Positions 7,480-15,988 of a DNA stretch of 64,000 nt are shown here, one piece after another. The translations under genes were made by a program, and so were the position numbers. The notes below the pieces were generated by a model. The model saw only the letters and a program-made list of their open reading frames with translations. It did no database searches and was not told the origin of the DNA. Position 1 is the first letter of the stretch; the number at the start of each line of letters is the position of its first letter. Source of the DNA: Formosa sp030427735 (lineage in GTDB: Bacteria; Bacteroidota; Bacteroidia; Flavobacteriales; Flavobacteriaceae); NCBI RefSeq assembly GCF_051200825.1, contig NZ_CP195158.1, forward strand, positions 992,001 through 1,056,000, written 5' to 3'.

Positions 7480-8850
7480 ATGAAAAAACTACTTGCCCTA
7501 ATGCTTACGGTGTGGTCTTCCATTTTATTTAGTCAAACCGACGAAGCCGTTATTAAGTCAATTTATAATACGGCATTAACACAGGGTAAAAGTTACGAAT
7601 GGTTAGACTATCTTTCTAATAACATAGGTGGACGACTTTCAGGGTCTTTAAATGCCGAGCGCGCTGTAGAATGGGGCGAATCGGCCTTAAAAGAATTAGG
7701 TTTAGACAACGTTTGGCTGCAACCCGTTATGGTGCCAAAATGGATAAGAGGAGCTAAAGAATATGCTTATGTAGCATCTGCTAGCGGACAAACTACTCCT
7801 GTAAATATTTGTGCTTTGGGCGGCTCTGTAGCCACACCTGCCTTAGGACTTAAATCCGAGATTGTTGAGGTTAAAAATTTTGAAGAGTTGCAACAATTGG
7901 GCGAATCTGCAATTAAAGGTAAAATTGTGTTTTATAACCGACCAATGCAAGCCGATTTAATAGATACTTTCGAAGCGTATAGCGGCTGTGTTAATCAGCG
8001 TTATAAAGGGGCGGTTGAAGCTTCAAAATTTGGTGCTGTGGGTATTATTGTAAGATCTATGTCCTTAAAAATAGATGATTTGCCACATACAGGTAGTATG
8101 ACTTATGATGATTTGCCGGTTTCAAAACGAATCCCTTCTGCAGCCATTAGTACTAAAGATGCCGATTTGCTAAGTCATATGTTAAGTATAGATACATCCA
8201 TTCAATTTTATTTTAAACAAAATTGTAAGCAGTTAGCAGATGTGAAATCTTATAATGTTATTGGAGAAATTACCGGTACACAATATCCAAACGACTATAT
8301 TATTGTTGGCGGACATTTAGATTCGTGGGATTTAGGTGATGGTTCTCACGATGATGGCGCAGGAATAGTGCAGTCTATGGAAGTTTTGCATCTTTTTAAA
8401 TCTTTAAATATTAAGCCTAAACACAGTATACGCGTTGTAATGTTTATGAACGAAGAAAACGGATTGCGTGGTGCAAACGCCTATGCCGAGGCCGCTAAGC
8501 AAAAAGGAGAAACGCATGTAGTCTCTCTAGAAAGCGATGCCGGTGGATTTACACCCAGAGGTTTTTCGTTCGATTGTACACAAAAAACTTTCGATAAAGT
8601 TTTAAGCTGGCAAGATTTGTTTAAACCGTATTTCATTCATTATTTCGAGAAAGGTCATGCAGGAGCCGATGTTGGCCCGCTTAAAACCAATACCAATGCT
8701 ACTATAGGGCTGCGTCCAGATTCGCAGCGCTATTTCGATCATCATCATGCTGCTAGCGATACTTTCGATGCTGTAAATAAACGCGAACTAGAATTAGGTG
8801 GCGCTTCTATGGCGGCGTTAGTATATTTGTTTGATAAATACGGAATTTAA
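7480..8850 (+). CDS. Exported M28 family zinc peptidase
   Basis: This is an exported metallo-aminopeptidase or carboxypeptidase of family M28. A signal peptide (MKKLLALMLTVWSSILFSQ) is followed by an N-terminal helical part, an inserted PA-like domain (about 110-245) and the co-catalytic zinc domain. Metal-binding candidates are His279 and Asp291 (GGHLDSWD and HDDGAG), the Glu pair 325-326 (MNEENG), Asp353 (LESDAGG) and a histidine in the FDHHHAASDT motif near 420-427. This complete set argues for an active enzyme. No T9SS sorting domain is visible at the C-terminus. The DinB-like gene follows one base after its stop, so they are likely translated together. Confidence 0.93.
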   Translation: MKKLLALMLTVWSSILFSQTDEAVIKSIYNTALTQGKSYEWLDYLSNNIGGRLSGSLNAERAVEWGESALKELGLDNVWLQPVMVPKWIRGAKEYAYVASASGQTTPVNICALGGSVATPALGLKSEIVEVKNFEELQQLGESAIKGKIVFYNRPMQADLIDTFEAYSGCVNQRYKGAVEASKFGAVGIIVRSMSLKIDDLPHTGSMTYDDLPVSKRIPSAAISTKDADLLSHMLSIDTSIQFYFKQNCKQLADVKSYNVIGEITGTQYPNDYIIVGGHLDSWDLGDGSHDDGAGIVQSMEVLHLFKSLNIKPKHSIRVVMFMNEENGLRGANAYAEAAKQKGETHVVSLESDAGGFTPRGFSFDCTQKTFDKVLSWQDLFKPYFIHYFEKGHAGADVGPLKTNTNATIGLRPDSQRYFDHHHAASDTFDAVNKRELELGGASMAALVYLFDKYGI

Positions 8851-8851
8851 T

Positions 8852-9439
8852 ATGAAATGTACACTACTTCTCGGTTTTACACTTGTAACCCTATCCTTTA
8901 TGAATGCCCAAAATAGTACAGACTTACCGTATTACGAACTCCCAGAATATTCAAATGCTTATACGGCAGGTACAGTAACGGGTAGGTTAATAGATGGATT
9001 AGGGTTTCGTTATTATTGGGCAACAGAAGGGTTGAGTGATACAGATTTAGAGTTTAAGTTGGGCGATGATACACGTTCTACCTTAGAAACGATGGCACAT
9101 ATTTACGACTTGTCTACAGTAATTAAGGATGCCGCATTGCAGGTGCCTCACACAAAAGAAACCTTAAAAAAGGCATTAACCTATTGCGAATTGCGAGCGT
9201 TAACCCTTAATAATTTAAAAACAGCTTCCGATATTTTTAAACAACAAACCGATTTGGAGGCTTTTAACATGGTGTTTAAAACACCTAATGGTAATAATAC
9301 AGTGCCATTTTGGAATGCCATAAACGGCCCCGTAGCAGATGCTGTTTGGCATTGCGGGCAAATAGCTTCATTTAGGCGCGCTTCGGGAAATCCTATAAAT
9401 TCAAAAGTGAATCATTTTATGGGAACGGTACAAAAGTAA
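8852..9439 (+). CDS. Exported DinB-superfamily protein
   Basis: The protein has a signal peptide (MKCTLLLGFTLVTLSFMNAQ) and a body that fits the DinB/YfiT four-helix fold. The pattern RSTLETMAHIYDL near the middle and VADAVWHCGQIASFRRASGNP near the end supplies histidines expected to bind a metal. DinB-fold proteins are metal-dependent hydrolases or thiol transferases, mostly cytoplasmic, so an exported one is less usual. I chose ATG 8852 because it gives the signal peptide directly; an upstream ATG at 8831 lies inside the preceding peptidase gene. The function is unknown. Coupling to the M28 peptidase suggests a joint extracytoplasmic role. Confidence 0.78.
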   Translation: MKCTLLLGFTLVTLSFMNAQNSTDLPYYELPEYSNAYTAGTVTGRLIDGLGFRYYWATEGLSDTDLEFKLGDDTRSTLETMAHIYDLSTVIKDAALQVPHTKETLKKALTYCELRALTLNNLKTASDIFKQQTDLEAFNMVFKTPNGNNTVPFWNAINGPVADAVWHCGQIASFRRASGNPINSKVNHFMGTVQK

Positions 9440-9524
9440 CCATAGCATTTTTTTGAGGTATAAGAGTAACTTTTATTATATGCAATTCCTTAACTAAAGA
9501 TTAAAAAATCGTTATAAAAATCAT

Positions 9525-9532
9525 TATTTTTG
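9525..9532 (+). promoter_or_regulatory. -7 promoter element of nadA
   Basis: TATTTTTG matches the Bacteroidetes consensus TAnnTTTG and sits 22 bases before the ATG at 9554. Its position argues that the TTG at 9530, which overlaps the box, is not the nadA start. A clear -33 TTG is not visible. Confidence 0.5.
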
Positions 9533-9553
9533 AAATCTATTTATAATGATATT

Positions 9554-10543
9554 ATGGATTTTGCAGAAGAAAGTATAAAAGAACTGGGCTATATTCCAGT
9601 TAAAGAATCTGTTGGTGAAATAGATTATGTTGCTGAAATTAAAAAATTAAAGACAGAAAAGAATGCGGTTATCTTAGCGCATTATTATCAAGATCCAGTT
9701 ATTCAGGATTTGGCAGATTACGTTGGCGATAGTTTGGGATTGTCTTATAAAGCGCAAGAAACCGAAGCTGATTTAATAGTGTTTGCTGGTGTGCATTTTA
9801 TGGCTGAAACGGCCAAAATATTGAATCCGACCAAAAAAGTGGTTTTACCAGATGTAAATGCAGGTTGTTCTTTAGCAGATGCTTGTAGTGCAGAAGATTT
9901 AGCCGAATTCAAGAAGAAATATCCAGACCATATTGTTATTACTTATGTAAATACTTCGGCCGAGGTGAAGGCGATTAGCGATTTGTGTGTCACGTCGTCT
10001 AATGCAAGAAAAATTGTAGACTCGGTGCCTTTAGATCAACCAATTATTTTTGCTCCAGATCGTAATCTGGGGGCTTGGATTCAGAAAGAAACTGGTCGCG
10101 ATATGGTGTTATGGGACGGTGCCTGCGTGGTACACGAAGCATTTTCGATGGATAAATTATTGGCTGTGTATAAAGAGCACCCTAAAGCCAGAATTATTGC
10201 ACACCCAGAGTCGGAAGCGCATCTACTTAAAATAGCCGAGTACGTAGGGTCTACAGCAGGGTTAATTAACTATGTAAAAACCAGTCCAGCAAACGAGTTT
10301 ATTGTGGCGACAGAAGTAGGGATTTTACATGAAATGCAGAAAGAAGTACCTCATAAAATTTTAATTCCAGCACCAGCTAAGGAAAATAATACCTGCGCAT
10401 GTAGCGAATGTGCTTACATGAAAATGAATACCCTTCAAAAACTATATACTTGTATGAAATACGAGTTGCCAGAAATTCAGGTTGATAAAGCCATACAAGA
10501 GCGTGCCCTGTTGCCTATACAGCGCATGCTAGACATTTCATAA
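9554..10543 (+). CDS. nadA: Quinolinate synthase NadA
   Basis: NadA condenses iminoaspartate with dihydroxyacetone phosphate to quinolinate, the second step of de novo NAD synthesis, using a [4Fe-4S] cluster. The three cluster cysteines are recognisable in NAGCSLADA (Cys105), WDGACVVHEAF and CACSECAYMKMN. The substrate-binding LAHYYQDPVIQDLADYVGDS and the three-fold related Rossmann-like domains are intact. Length (about 330 aa from ATG 9554) is normal. nadB starts eight bases after the stop, so nadA-nadB form an operon in which NadB supplies the unstable iminoaspartate. No nadC is seen nearby. Confidence 0.96.
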   Translation: MDFAEESIKELGYIPVKESVGEIDYVAEIKKLKTEKNAVILAHYYQDPVIQDLADYVGDSLGLSYKAQETEADLIVFAGVHFMAETAKILNPTKKVVLPDVNAGCSLADACSAEDLAEFKKKYPDHIVITYVNTSAEVKAISDLCVTSSNARKIVDSVPLDQPIIFAPDRNLGAWIQKETGRDMVLWDGACVVHEAFSMDKLLAVYKEHPKARIIAHPESEAHLLKIAEYVGSTAGLINYVKTSPANEFIVATEVGILHEMQKEVPHKILIPAPAKENNTCACSECAYMKMNTLQKLYTCMKYELPEIQVDKAIQERALLPIQRMLDIS

Positions 10544-10550
10544 CACACTA

Positions 10551-12122
10551 ATGAGTAACCATACCGATTTTTTAATACTAGGTTCGGGTGTTGCTGGACT
10601 AACCACAGCCATTCGTTTAGCCCAAGCTTTGCCCAATAAAGAAATTTTAGTAGTCACTAAAGCCAATAAAAGTGAATCGAATACCAAATATGCACAAGGC
10701 GGTATAGCCGTGGTTTGGGACAAGCTTGATTCGTTCGAAGATCATATTAACGATACCTTAATTGCCGGAGAACACCATAACGATCCCGATGTGGTTAAAA
10801 TGGTTATTGAAGAAGCCCCAGCTTGCATGCGCCAATTGATGGCTTGGGGTGCAGATTTTGACTATAATAAAGTTGGTGAATTCGATTTAGGTAAAGAAGG
10901 TGGGCATTCGGCCAATCGCATCATTCATCATAAAGATATTACAGGCTTAGAGGTAGAGCGTACTTTATTAGATAAAGTGGCAGGGCTTAAAAATATTAAG
11001 TTACTACCGTATCATTTTGCTATCGATTTGATTACAGATCATCAATTAGGAAAATCCGTAGCCGATAAAACCGATATAGGATGTTATGGGGCGTATATAC
11101 TCAATCAAAAAACAAATGCGATAGAGCCTTACATTGCTGCGAAAACTATATTGTGTACTGGTGGCATTGGGCAGGTGTACGCTTCAACAACAAATCCGTT
11201 AATTGCCACTGGCGATGGTATAGCCATGGCGTATCGTGCCAAAGCAAATATAAAGGATATGGAATTTGTTCAGTTTCATCCTACAGCACTTTTCGAGCCC
11301 GAACAAAGTCCTTCGTTTTTAATTTCCGAAGCCGTTAGAGGTTTTGGTGCATACTTACGAAATAAAAATGGCGAACGTTTTATGTTGGCTATAGACGAGC
11401 GTGCAGAACTTGCGCCGCGCGATGTTGTTGCTAGAGCCATAGATCACGAAATAAATGCTACTGGCGAACGTTTTGTGTATTTAGATTGCACACATTTAGA
11501 TTATGATGCCTTTTTAAAACATTTCCCAAATATTAACGACAAATGTCTGCAAATAGGAATTGATATTAGAAAGCACATGATTCCTGTTGTGCCAGCTTGC
11601 CATTATGCGTGTGGTGGTATAGAAGTAGATAAAAATGGATTAACCTCTATTAAAAATTTATACGCTGCTGGCGAATGCTCTAGTACGGGGCTTCACGGTG
11701 CAAACCGTCTGGCTTCAAACTCGTTATTGGAAGCTTTGGTTTATGCAAATCATATCGCCGACCATATTATTGAATTGAAGTCTGATTTAAGTGAAGCATT
11801 GATTTCTGTTCCAGATTGGAACGATGACGGAACCTCTAAACCTAAAGAACTTATTTTAATTACCCATTACAGAAACACCATTCAGCATATCATGTCCGAT
11901 CTGGTTGCAATTGTGCGTACAGATAGTAAATTAAGGGAAGCTGCCAAGCATTTAAAGTATGTAGAAGATTCTACGCTGGAGCTGTATGTAGGTTCTAAAT
12001 TATCGGTGCAAATTTGCGAACTTAGAAACCTTAATACCATTGCAAATTTAATTGTTATGCAATCGCAAATGCGAAAAGAAAACATGGGTGGCTTTTACAA
12101 TACCGATTTATTAACAGAATAA
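10551..12122 (+). CDS. nadB: L-aspartate oxidase NadB
   Basis: NadB oxidises L-aspartate to iminoaspartate with FAD, feeding NadA. The N-terminal FAD-binding fingerprint GSGVAGLTTAIRLA is at about 11-24. The fumarate reductase/succinate dehydrogenase flavoprotein motifs follow: KYAQGGIAV, HSANRIIHHKDITG, GGIGQVYASTTNP, VQFHPTA and the HYACGGIEVD loop, then GECSSTGLHGANRLASNSLLE. The C-terminal helical domain is complete. The length of 523 aa is typical. It is transcribed with nadA. No regulator or riboswitch was seen upstream. Confidence 0.96.
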   Translation: MSNHTDFLILGSGVAGLTTAIRLAQALPNKEILVVTKANKSESNTKYAQGGIAVVWDKLDSFEDHINDTLIAGEHHNDPDVVKMVIEEAPACMRQLMAWGADFDYNKVGEFDLGKEGGHSANRIIHHKDITGLEVERTLLDKVAGLKNIKLLPYHFAIDLITDHQLGKSVADKTDIGCYGAYILNQKTNAIEPYIAAKTILCTGGIGQVYASTTNPLIATGDGIAMAYRAKANIKDMEFVQFHPTALFEPEQSPSFLISEAVRGFGAYLRNKNGERFMLAIDERAELAPRDVVARAIDHEINATGERFVYLDCTHLDYDAFLKHFPNINDKCLQIGIDIRKHMIPVVPACHYACGGIEVDKNGLTSIKNLYAAGECSSTGLHGANRLASNSLLEALVYANHIADHIIELKSDLSEALISVPDWNDDGTSKPKELILITHYRNTIQHIMSDLVAIVRTDSKLREAAKHLKYVEDSTLELYVGSKLSVQICELRNLNTIANLIVMQSQMRKENMGGFYNTDLLTE

Positions 12123-12132
12123 TTTTTGAGTC

Positions 12133-12645
12133 TTACATATTTACAAATTCGAAACCAGAAAGCGGATAGGGACGTAAGTCTATTTCGGTTTCGTTAAGCA
12201 CAATGCCATGCTCTAAATACGCTTTTAAATTGGCCAGCCAAAAGGTCCATCCGTTACTGCAACCATAAAAAATTTCTAGTTTACTTTTATCGTCGTTAGG
12301 AATTTTAGTTTGTGTTAGCGTAACCAGAATAGCAGTGTCGTGTTGTTCTAAACTTACAGTTACCTCGCAAGATCCTGCAAACGAAAAGCTAACCGAGGTG
12401 TTGTTTTGCACATCTAGAATACGGCCTTCTTCTTTACCATCCCAATTGTGCCATTGCCAGACGTAGCTGTCTCCTTTTTTGATGGTACTGGAAGGAGATA
12501 ATTTACTGTCTGCTCTTAAAAATTTGGCATCTTTTAAAAACCAAGCTGTAATTCCTGCTTCGGTAGTCCAACACCAAAAGAGCTGTTCTAGAGAGGCTTT
12601 AATAAATATTTTTTTAGTGAACGATTGCCAAGATAGAGAAGTCAT
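12133..12645 (-). CDS. SRPBCC/AHSA1-type START-like domain protein
   Basis: This small protein has the helix-grip fold of the SRPBCC superfamily, AHSA1 branch: it begins FTKKIFIKASLEQLFWCWTTEAGITAWFLKDAKF and contains the FAGSCEVTVSLEQHDTAILVTLTQT strand pair and a C-terminal long helix (NGWTFWLANLKAYLEHGI). Such proteins bind hydrophobic ligands or assist Hsp90-type chaperones; the specific role is unknown. It is convergent with nadB (10-base gap) and lies downstream of lysA in the same direction, separated by the lysA terminator, so it probably has its own promoter. Confidence 0.83.
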   Translation of the reverse strand: MTSLSWQSFTKKIFIKASLEQLFWCWTTEAGITAWFLKDAKFLRADSKLSPSSTIKKGDSYVWQWHNWDGKEEGRILDVQNNTSVSFSFAGSCEVTVSLEQHDTAILVTLTQTKIPNDDKSKLEIFYGCSNGWTFWLANLKAYLEHGIVLNETEIDLRPYPLSGFEFVNM

Positions 12646-12672
12646 GATGGATAGCTTTCTTATAAAGATATC

Positions 12673-12703
12673 AAAAAAAACGTTACCTGATTAAAGTAAC
12701 GTT
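12673..12703 (-). terminator. Intrinsic terminator of lysA
   Basis: Read on the minus strand, AAACGTTAC, a nine-base loop and GTAACGTTT end in a run of eight T. It starts about 14 bases after the lysA stop. Confidence 0.85.
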
Positions 12704-12716
12704 TGTTGTAAATGAT

Positions 12717-13922
12717 TTATAGAGAAACTTCTATCTGATTTTTGATGATATCATCGAAGGTTTCGCGTTCACGTATTAACAAGGCCTGGTCTTTATGCCA
12801 AAGTACCTCTGCTGGTCTGTAACGGGAATTGTAGTTAGAAGACATCGAGTAACAGTAAGCGCCAGCATTTTTAAAGCACAATATGTCACCTTCATTAATT
12901 TCGTTTATTCTACGGTTATTGGCAAAAGTGTCGGTTTCGCAAATATAGCCTACTACCGAGTAGAAGCGCTCGCGTCCTTTTGGATTAGATATATTACTAA
13001 TCATGTGTTGCGAACCGTATAACATCGGGCGAATTAAATGGTTAAATCCAGTGTCTATTTGAGCAAAAACGGTAGATGTAGTTTGTTTTACAACATTTAC
13101 TTTGGCTAAAAATACACCAGCTTCGCTAACCAAGAATTTACCTGGCTCGAAACCTAAGGTTAATTCTTTGCCGTATTCTTTACAAAAGGCATTAAAACGC
13201 TTTGATAGCTTTGTGCCGAATTCTTCGATGTTAGTTTCGATATCACCTTCAGAATATGGTACTTTAAATCCGGAACCGAAATCTAAAAATTCTAAATCTT
13301 TAAAATGTTTAGCGGTATCGAATAAAATTTCACTAGCATATAAAAATACGTCGATATCTAAAATATCGCTTCCAGTATGCATGTGTATACCGTTAATATG
13401 CATATTGGTGTTTTCTACAATGCGTAAAATATGTGGTATTTGATGTACAGAAATACCAAATTTAGAATCGATGTGGCCTACAGAAATATTAGCATTACCA
13501 CCAGCCATAACGTGTGGGTTTATACGAATACAAACAGGTACCTTTGGGTGTTTGGTTCCAAATTGTTCTAAAATAGAAAGGTTATCAATATTAATTTGTA
13601 CACCAAGTTTAGATGCGATTTCAATTTCTTCTAACGAAACACCATTTGGAGTAAATATAATTTGTTCTGGCGCAAACCCTGCTTTTAGTCCGAGTTGCAC
13701 TTCCTGAATAGACACAGTATCTAAGCCAGCACCAAGCGTGTGCATTAATTTTAAAATAGAAATGTTAGATAACGCTTTAACAGCATAATTTATCTTTAAC
13801 TGTTTCACCTTATTAAATGCAGATGTTAAACGTTTATACTGCGACACTATTTTTTCAGAGTCATACACATACACCGGACTTCCAAAGTCGTTTGCAATTT
13901 TTAATAAAGTGTTATTATTCAT
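12717..13922 (-). CDS. lysA: Diaminopimelate decarboxylase LysA
   Basis: LysA decarboxylates meso-diaminopimelate to L-lysine, the last step of lysine synthesis, with PLP. The fold-type III alanine-racemase barrel carries the PLP lysine in YAVKA (Lys49), the HMHTGS phosphate site, the LDFGSGF and GFEPGK motifs, and in the C-terminal domain the catalytic Cys in GAYCYSMSSNYN. Length (401 aa) is normal for Bacteroidetes. A TAGATTTG box lies 24-31 bases upstream of the ATG on the minus strand and a terminator follows, so it appears to be a single-gene transcript. dapD of the same pathway is at 41.5 kb. Confidence 0.96.
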   Translation of the reverse strand: MNNNTLLKIANDFGSPVYVYDSEKIVSQYKRLTSAFNKVKQLKINYAVKALSNISILKLMHTLGAGLDTVSIQEVQLGLKAGFAPEQIIFTPNGVSLEEIEIASKLGVQINIDNLSILEQFGTKHPKVPVCIRINPHVMAGGNANISVGHIDSKFGISVHQIPHILRIVENTNMHINGIHMHTGSDILDIDVFLYASEILFDTAKHFKDLEFLDFGSGFKVPYSEGDIETNIEEFGTKLSKRFNAFCKEYGKELTLGFEPGKFLVSEAGVFLAKVNVVKQTTSTVFAQIDTGFNHLIRPMLYGSQHMISNISNPKGRERFYSVVGYICETDTFANNRRINEINEGDILCFKNAGAYCYSMSSNYNSRYRPAEVLWHKDQALLIRERETFDDIIKNQIEVSL

Positions 13923-13945
13923 TTTAAGTTAAATTAAATTCGGCG

Positions 13946-13953
13946 CAAATCTA
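13946..13953 (-). promoter_or_regulatory. -7 promoter element of lysA
   Basis: The minus strand reads TAGATTTG, matching TAnnTTTG, 24-31 bases before the lysA ATG. No clear TTG was found at the expected -33 distance. Confidence 0.45.
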
Positions 13954-14046
13954 TAAAGTTTTTATCAGTTTAAACGGTATTATTTGTCAAAAAATCAGTA
14001 AAAAGAATAAGATATGTTTAATATGCATAATACATGTTAAAAATTA

Positions 14047-14077
14047 TTGGTTAAAACCTATAGGATGTTTACATTTG
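14047..14077 (+). promoter_or_regulatory. Promoter of sucC (-33 TTG, -7 TACATTTG)
   Basis: TTG (14047-14049) and TACATTTG (14070-14077) are separated by 20 bases, a full match to the Bacteroidetes housekeeping promoter. It also decides the sucC start: the reading frame is open from a TTG at 14075, which is part of this box, so the ATG at 14102 is the real start. Confidence 0.7.
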
Positions 14078-14101
14078 TTTTGCAATAAATTTTATAAAGT
14101 A

Positions 14102-15292
14102 ATGAATTTACACGAATATCAAGGAAAGGAAATTTTAAGCAGTTTTGGCGTACGTATTCAGCGTGGTATTGTAGCTCAAAATGCTCAAGAAGCGGTTGCT
14201 GCTGCAAAACAATTAACCTCTGAAACTGGAACAAGTTGGCATGTTATAAAAGCTCAGGTTCACGCTGGTGGACGTGGTAAAGGAGGCGGTGTTAAGCTTG
14301 CTAAAAATCTAAAAGATGTTGAAGAACTTGCTGGACAAATTATAGGTATGAACCTTGTAACTCCACAAACATCTGCCGAAGGTAAAAAAGTACACCAAGT
14401 ATTAGTTGCTGAAGATGTTTACTATCCAGGAGAAAGTGAAACCGAAGAATATTACATGTCTGTATTACTTAACCGTGGTACTGGCCGTAATATGATTATG
14501 TATTCTACCGAAGGTGGAATGGACATTGAAACTGTTGCCGAAGAAACGCCACATTTAATTTTTACTGAAGAAATAGATCCTGCTGTTGGTATTTTACCAT
14601 TTCAAGCAAGACGTGTTGCTTTTAATTTAGGTCTTTCTGGTAATGCGTTTAAAGAAATGACGAAATTCGTAACTAATTTATACACTGCTTACGTAAAATC
14701 TGATTCGTCTTTATTCGAAATTAATCCAGTTTTAAAAACAAGCGATAATAAAATTATGGCTGTAGATGCTAAAGTTACTATAGACGATAATGCACTTTAC
14801 AGACATAAAGATTATACAGATTTACGCGATTTACGCGAAGAAAACCCAATAGAAGTTGAAGCTAAAGAAGTAGGTTTAAACTATGTAGATTTAGACGGAA
14901 ACGTTGGTTGTATGGTTAACGGTGCTGGTTTAGCCATGGCTACTATGGATTTAATTAAGCAAGCAGGTGGAGAGCCAGCTAACTTTTTAGATGTTGGTGG
15001 TACTGCCGATGCTGCTCGTGTAGAGGCTGCTTTTAAAATTATTTTAAAAGACCCTAACGTAAAGGCTATTCTTATTAATATTTTTGGTGGAATTGTACGT
15101 TGCGACCGTGTAGCACAAGGCGTTATTGATGCTTATAAAAACATGGGAACGATTAATGTGCCAATTATTGTACGTTTACAAGGTACCAATGCAGATATAG
15201 CTAAAGAATTAATCGATAACTCTGGATTAGACGTGTTAAGCGCAACAGAATTCCAAGAGGCTGCCGATAAAGTACAAGAAGTATTAGCTTAA
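14102..15292 (+). CDS. sucC: ADP-forming succinate-CoA ligase, beta subunit
   Basis: SucC is the nucleotide- and CoA-binding beta subunit of succinyl-CoA synthetase, the TCA-cycle enzyme that makes ATP (or GTP) from succinyl-CoA. It starts MNLHEYQGKEILSSFGV, has the ATP-grasp domain (VHAGGRGKGGGVKLAK; FEINPVL; AVDAKVTIDDNA) and the C-terminal CoA-ligase domain with GCMVNGAGLAMATMD, FLDVGGTA and NIFGGIVRCDRVAQGV. Length (396 aa) is normal. sucD is not adjacent: the gene ends in a terminator and is followed by an unrelated convergent gene, so the alpha subunit must be elsewhere. This separation is frequent in Bacteroidetes, as far as I recall. Confidence 0.96.
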   Translation: MNLHEYQGKEILSSFGVRIQRGIVAQNAQEAVAAAKQLTSETGTSWHVIKAQVHAGGRGKGGGVKLAKNLKDVEELAGQIIGMNLVTPQTSAEGKKVHQVLVAEDVYYPGESETEEYYMSVLLNRGTGRNMIMYSTEGGMDIETVAEETPHLIFTEEIDPAVGILPFQARRVAFNLGLSGNAFKEMTKFVTNLYTAYVKSDSSLFEINPVLKTSDNKIMAVDAKVTIDDNALYRHKDYTDLRDLREENPIEVEAKEVGLNYVDLDGNVGCMVNGAGLAMATMDLIKQAGGEPANFLDVGGTADAARVEAAFKIILKDPNVKAILINIFGGIVRCDRVAQGVIDAYKNMGTINVPIIVRLQGTNADIAKELIDNSGLDVLSATEFQEAADKVQEVLA

Positions 15293-15314
15293 AATAAAAG
15301 CTAAAGCATAACTT

Positions 15315-15351
15315 AAAAAAAGCGTCTAATTTAAGAGTTAGACGCTTTTTT
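15315..15351. terminator. Bidirectional terminator between sucC and DUF1456 gene
   Basis: AAAAAAAGCGTCTAA and TTAGACGCTTTTTT form an 11-bp core stem with A/T runs on both sides, so it can work for both convergent genes. The stop codon of the minus-strand gene (15331-15333) lies in the loop region, and its last codons form one arm of the stem. Confidence 0.85.
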
Positions 15352-15657
15352 ATTTGAAGACTTTTTAGGAGATTTCCCTTTGGGTGATGTCGTTTTATTA
15401 GATGTGGGTATATTGTTGGCTTTGGGTTTATCTTTCTTCTGCATTGGGCCACGTAAATGAATAATTAATCCGTTTAGGAAATTTCTTAAAATCTGGTCGC
15501 CACATTCCATGTATTTAGGATGGTCTTCTCTTCTAAAAAAAGCACCGAGTTCACTCTTGCTAATTCTAAAGTCTACCAAGGCTAAAATGCTTACAATATC
15601 TTCATCTCTTAATTTGTGTGCTACACGTAATTTTTTGAAAATATCATTATTTGTCAT
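15331..15657 (-). CDS. DUF1456 family protein (YehS-like), single domain
   Basis: The first 72 residues match the DUF1456/YehS module: MTNNDIFKKLRVAHKLRDED, then VDFRISKSELGAFFRREDHPKY and CGDQILRNFLNGLIIHLRG. E. coli YehS has two such modules; this protein has one, followed by a disordered Lys/Ser/Thr-rich tail of about 35 residues (KKDKPKANN to the end). The function of the family is unknown. The tail's last codons run into the shared terminator hairpin. A TACATTTG box on the minus strand about 100 bases upstream suggests a roughly 90-nt leader. Confidence 0.82.
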   Translation of the reverse strand: MTNNDIFKKLRVAHKLRDEDIVSILALVDFRISKSELGAFFRREDHPKYMECGDQILRNFLNGLIIHLRGPMQKKDKPKANNIPTSNKTTSPKGKSPKKSSNKKASNS

Positions 15658-15692
15658 ATTCTTAAAATTTTAATCTTATATCAATAATTTAA

Positions 15693-15750
15693 CATAAATA
15701 GTGGTTTTAATTGTTTAAAATCTGCGTTTTAGACTTTTTTACTATTTATG
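15693..15750. repeat. Inverted repeat in the leader of the DUF1456 gene
   Basis: CATAAATAGT (15693-15702) and its exact complement ACTATTTATG (15741-15750) are separated by 38 bases. They lie between the predicted promoter and the start of the DUF1456 gene, so they could form an mRNA stem or a protein-binding site. The function is unknown. Confidence 0.4.
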
Positions 15751-15753
15751 CTA

Positions 15754-15761
15754 CAAATGTA
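15754..15761 (-). promoter_or_regulatory. -7 promoter element of the DUF1456 gene
   Basis: The minus strand reads TACATTTG, matching TAnnTTTG, about 97 bases before the ATG. No -33 TTG was found at the expected distance. Confidence 0.4.
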
Positions 15762-15988
15762 GTTTTTATTGTCGCGTTTTGGTAATATTTTTCAGTTTTT
15801 AATTTTAATTTAAATTACTGTAAATCAATGTGTTGATTGTGTTTGGTTTGCTGTTTTTAGAAATAATTTCAAGTGAATTCACTGTGTAAACACCATGTTT
15901 TTAGGGAGTTACGAAAGATGAACGTTCGAAAAATCCGATAAAGTACCATTTATTTTTCGACGAGTTACAATATATATACGATTATAAA
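15762..15988. other. Spacer between divergent genes, no gene seen
   Basis: The full gene-free stretch is 15658-15988 (331 bases), AT-rich and without a convincing short gene. Besides the leader signals described separately, it has an inverted repeat TCGAAAAAT (15926-15934) with ATTTTTCGA (15952-15960), 28 bases before the next gene's ATG. This could be an operator for that gene. Confidence 0.5.

Noticed and set aside
13102..13707. Two plus-strand frames opposite lysA
   Set aside because: The minus-strand lysA is intact with all active-site motifs; these frames have no family features.
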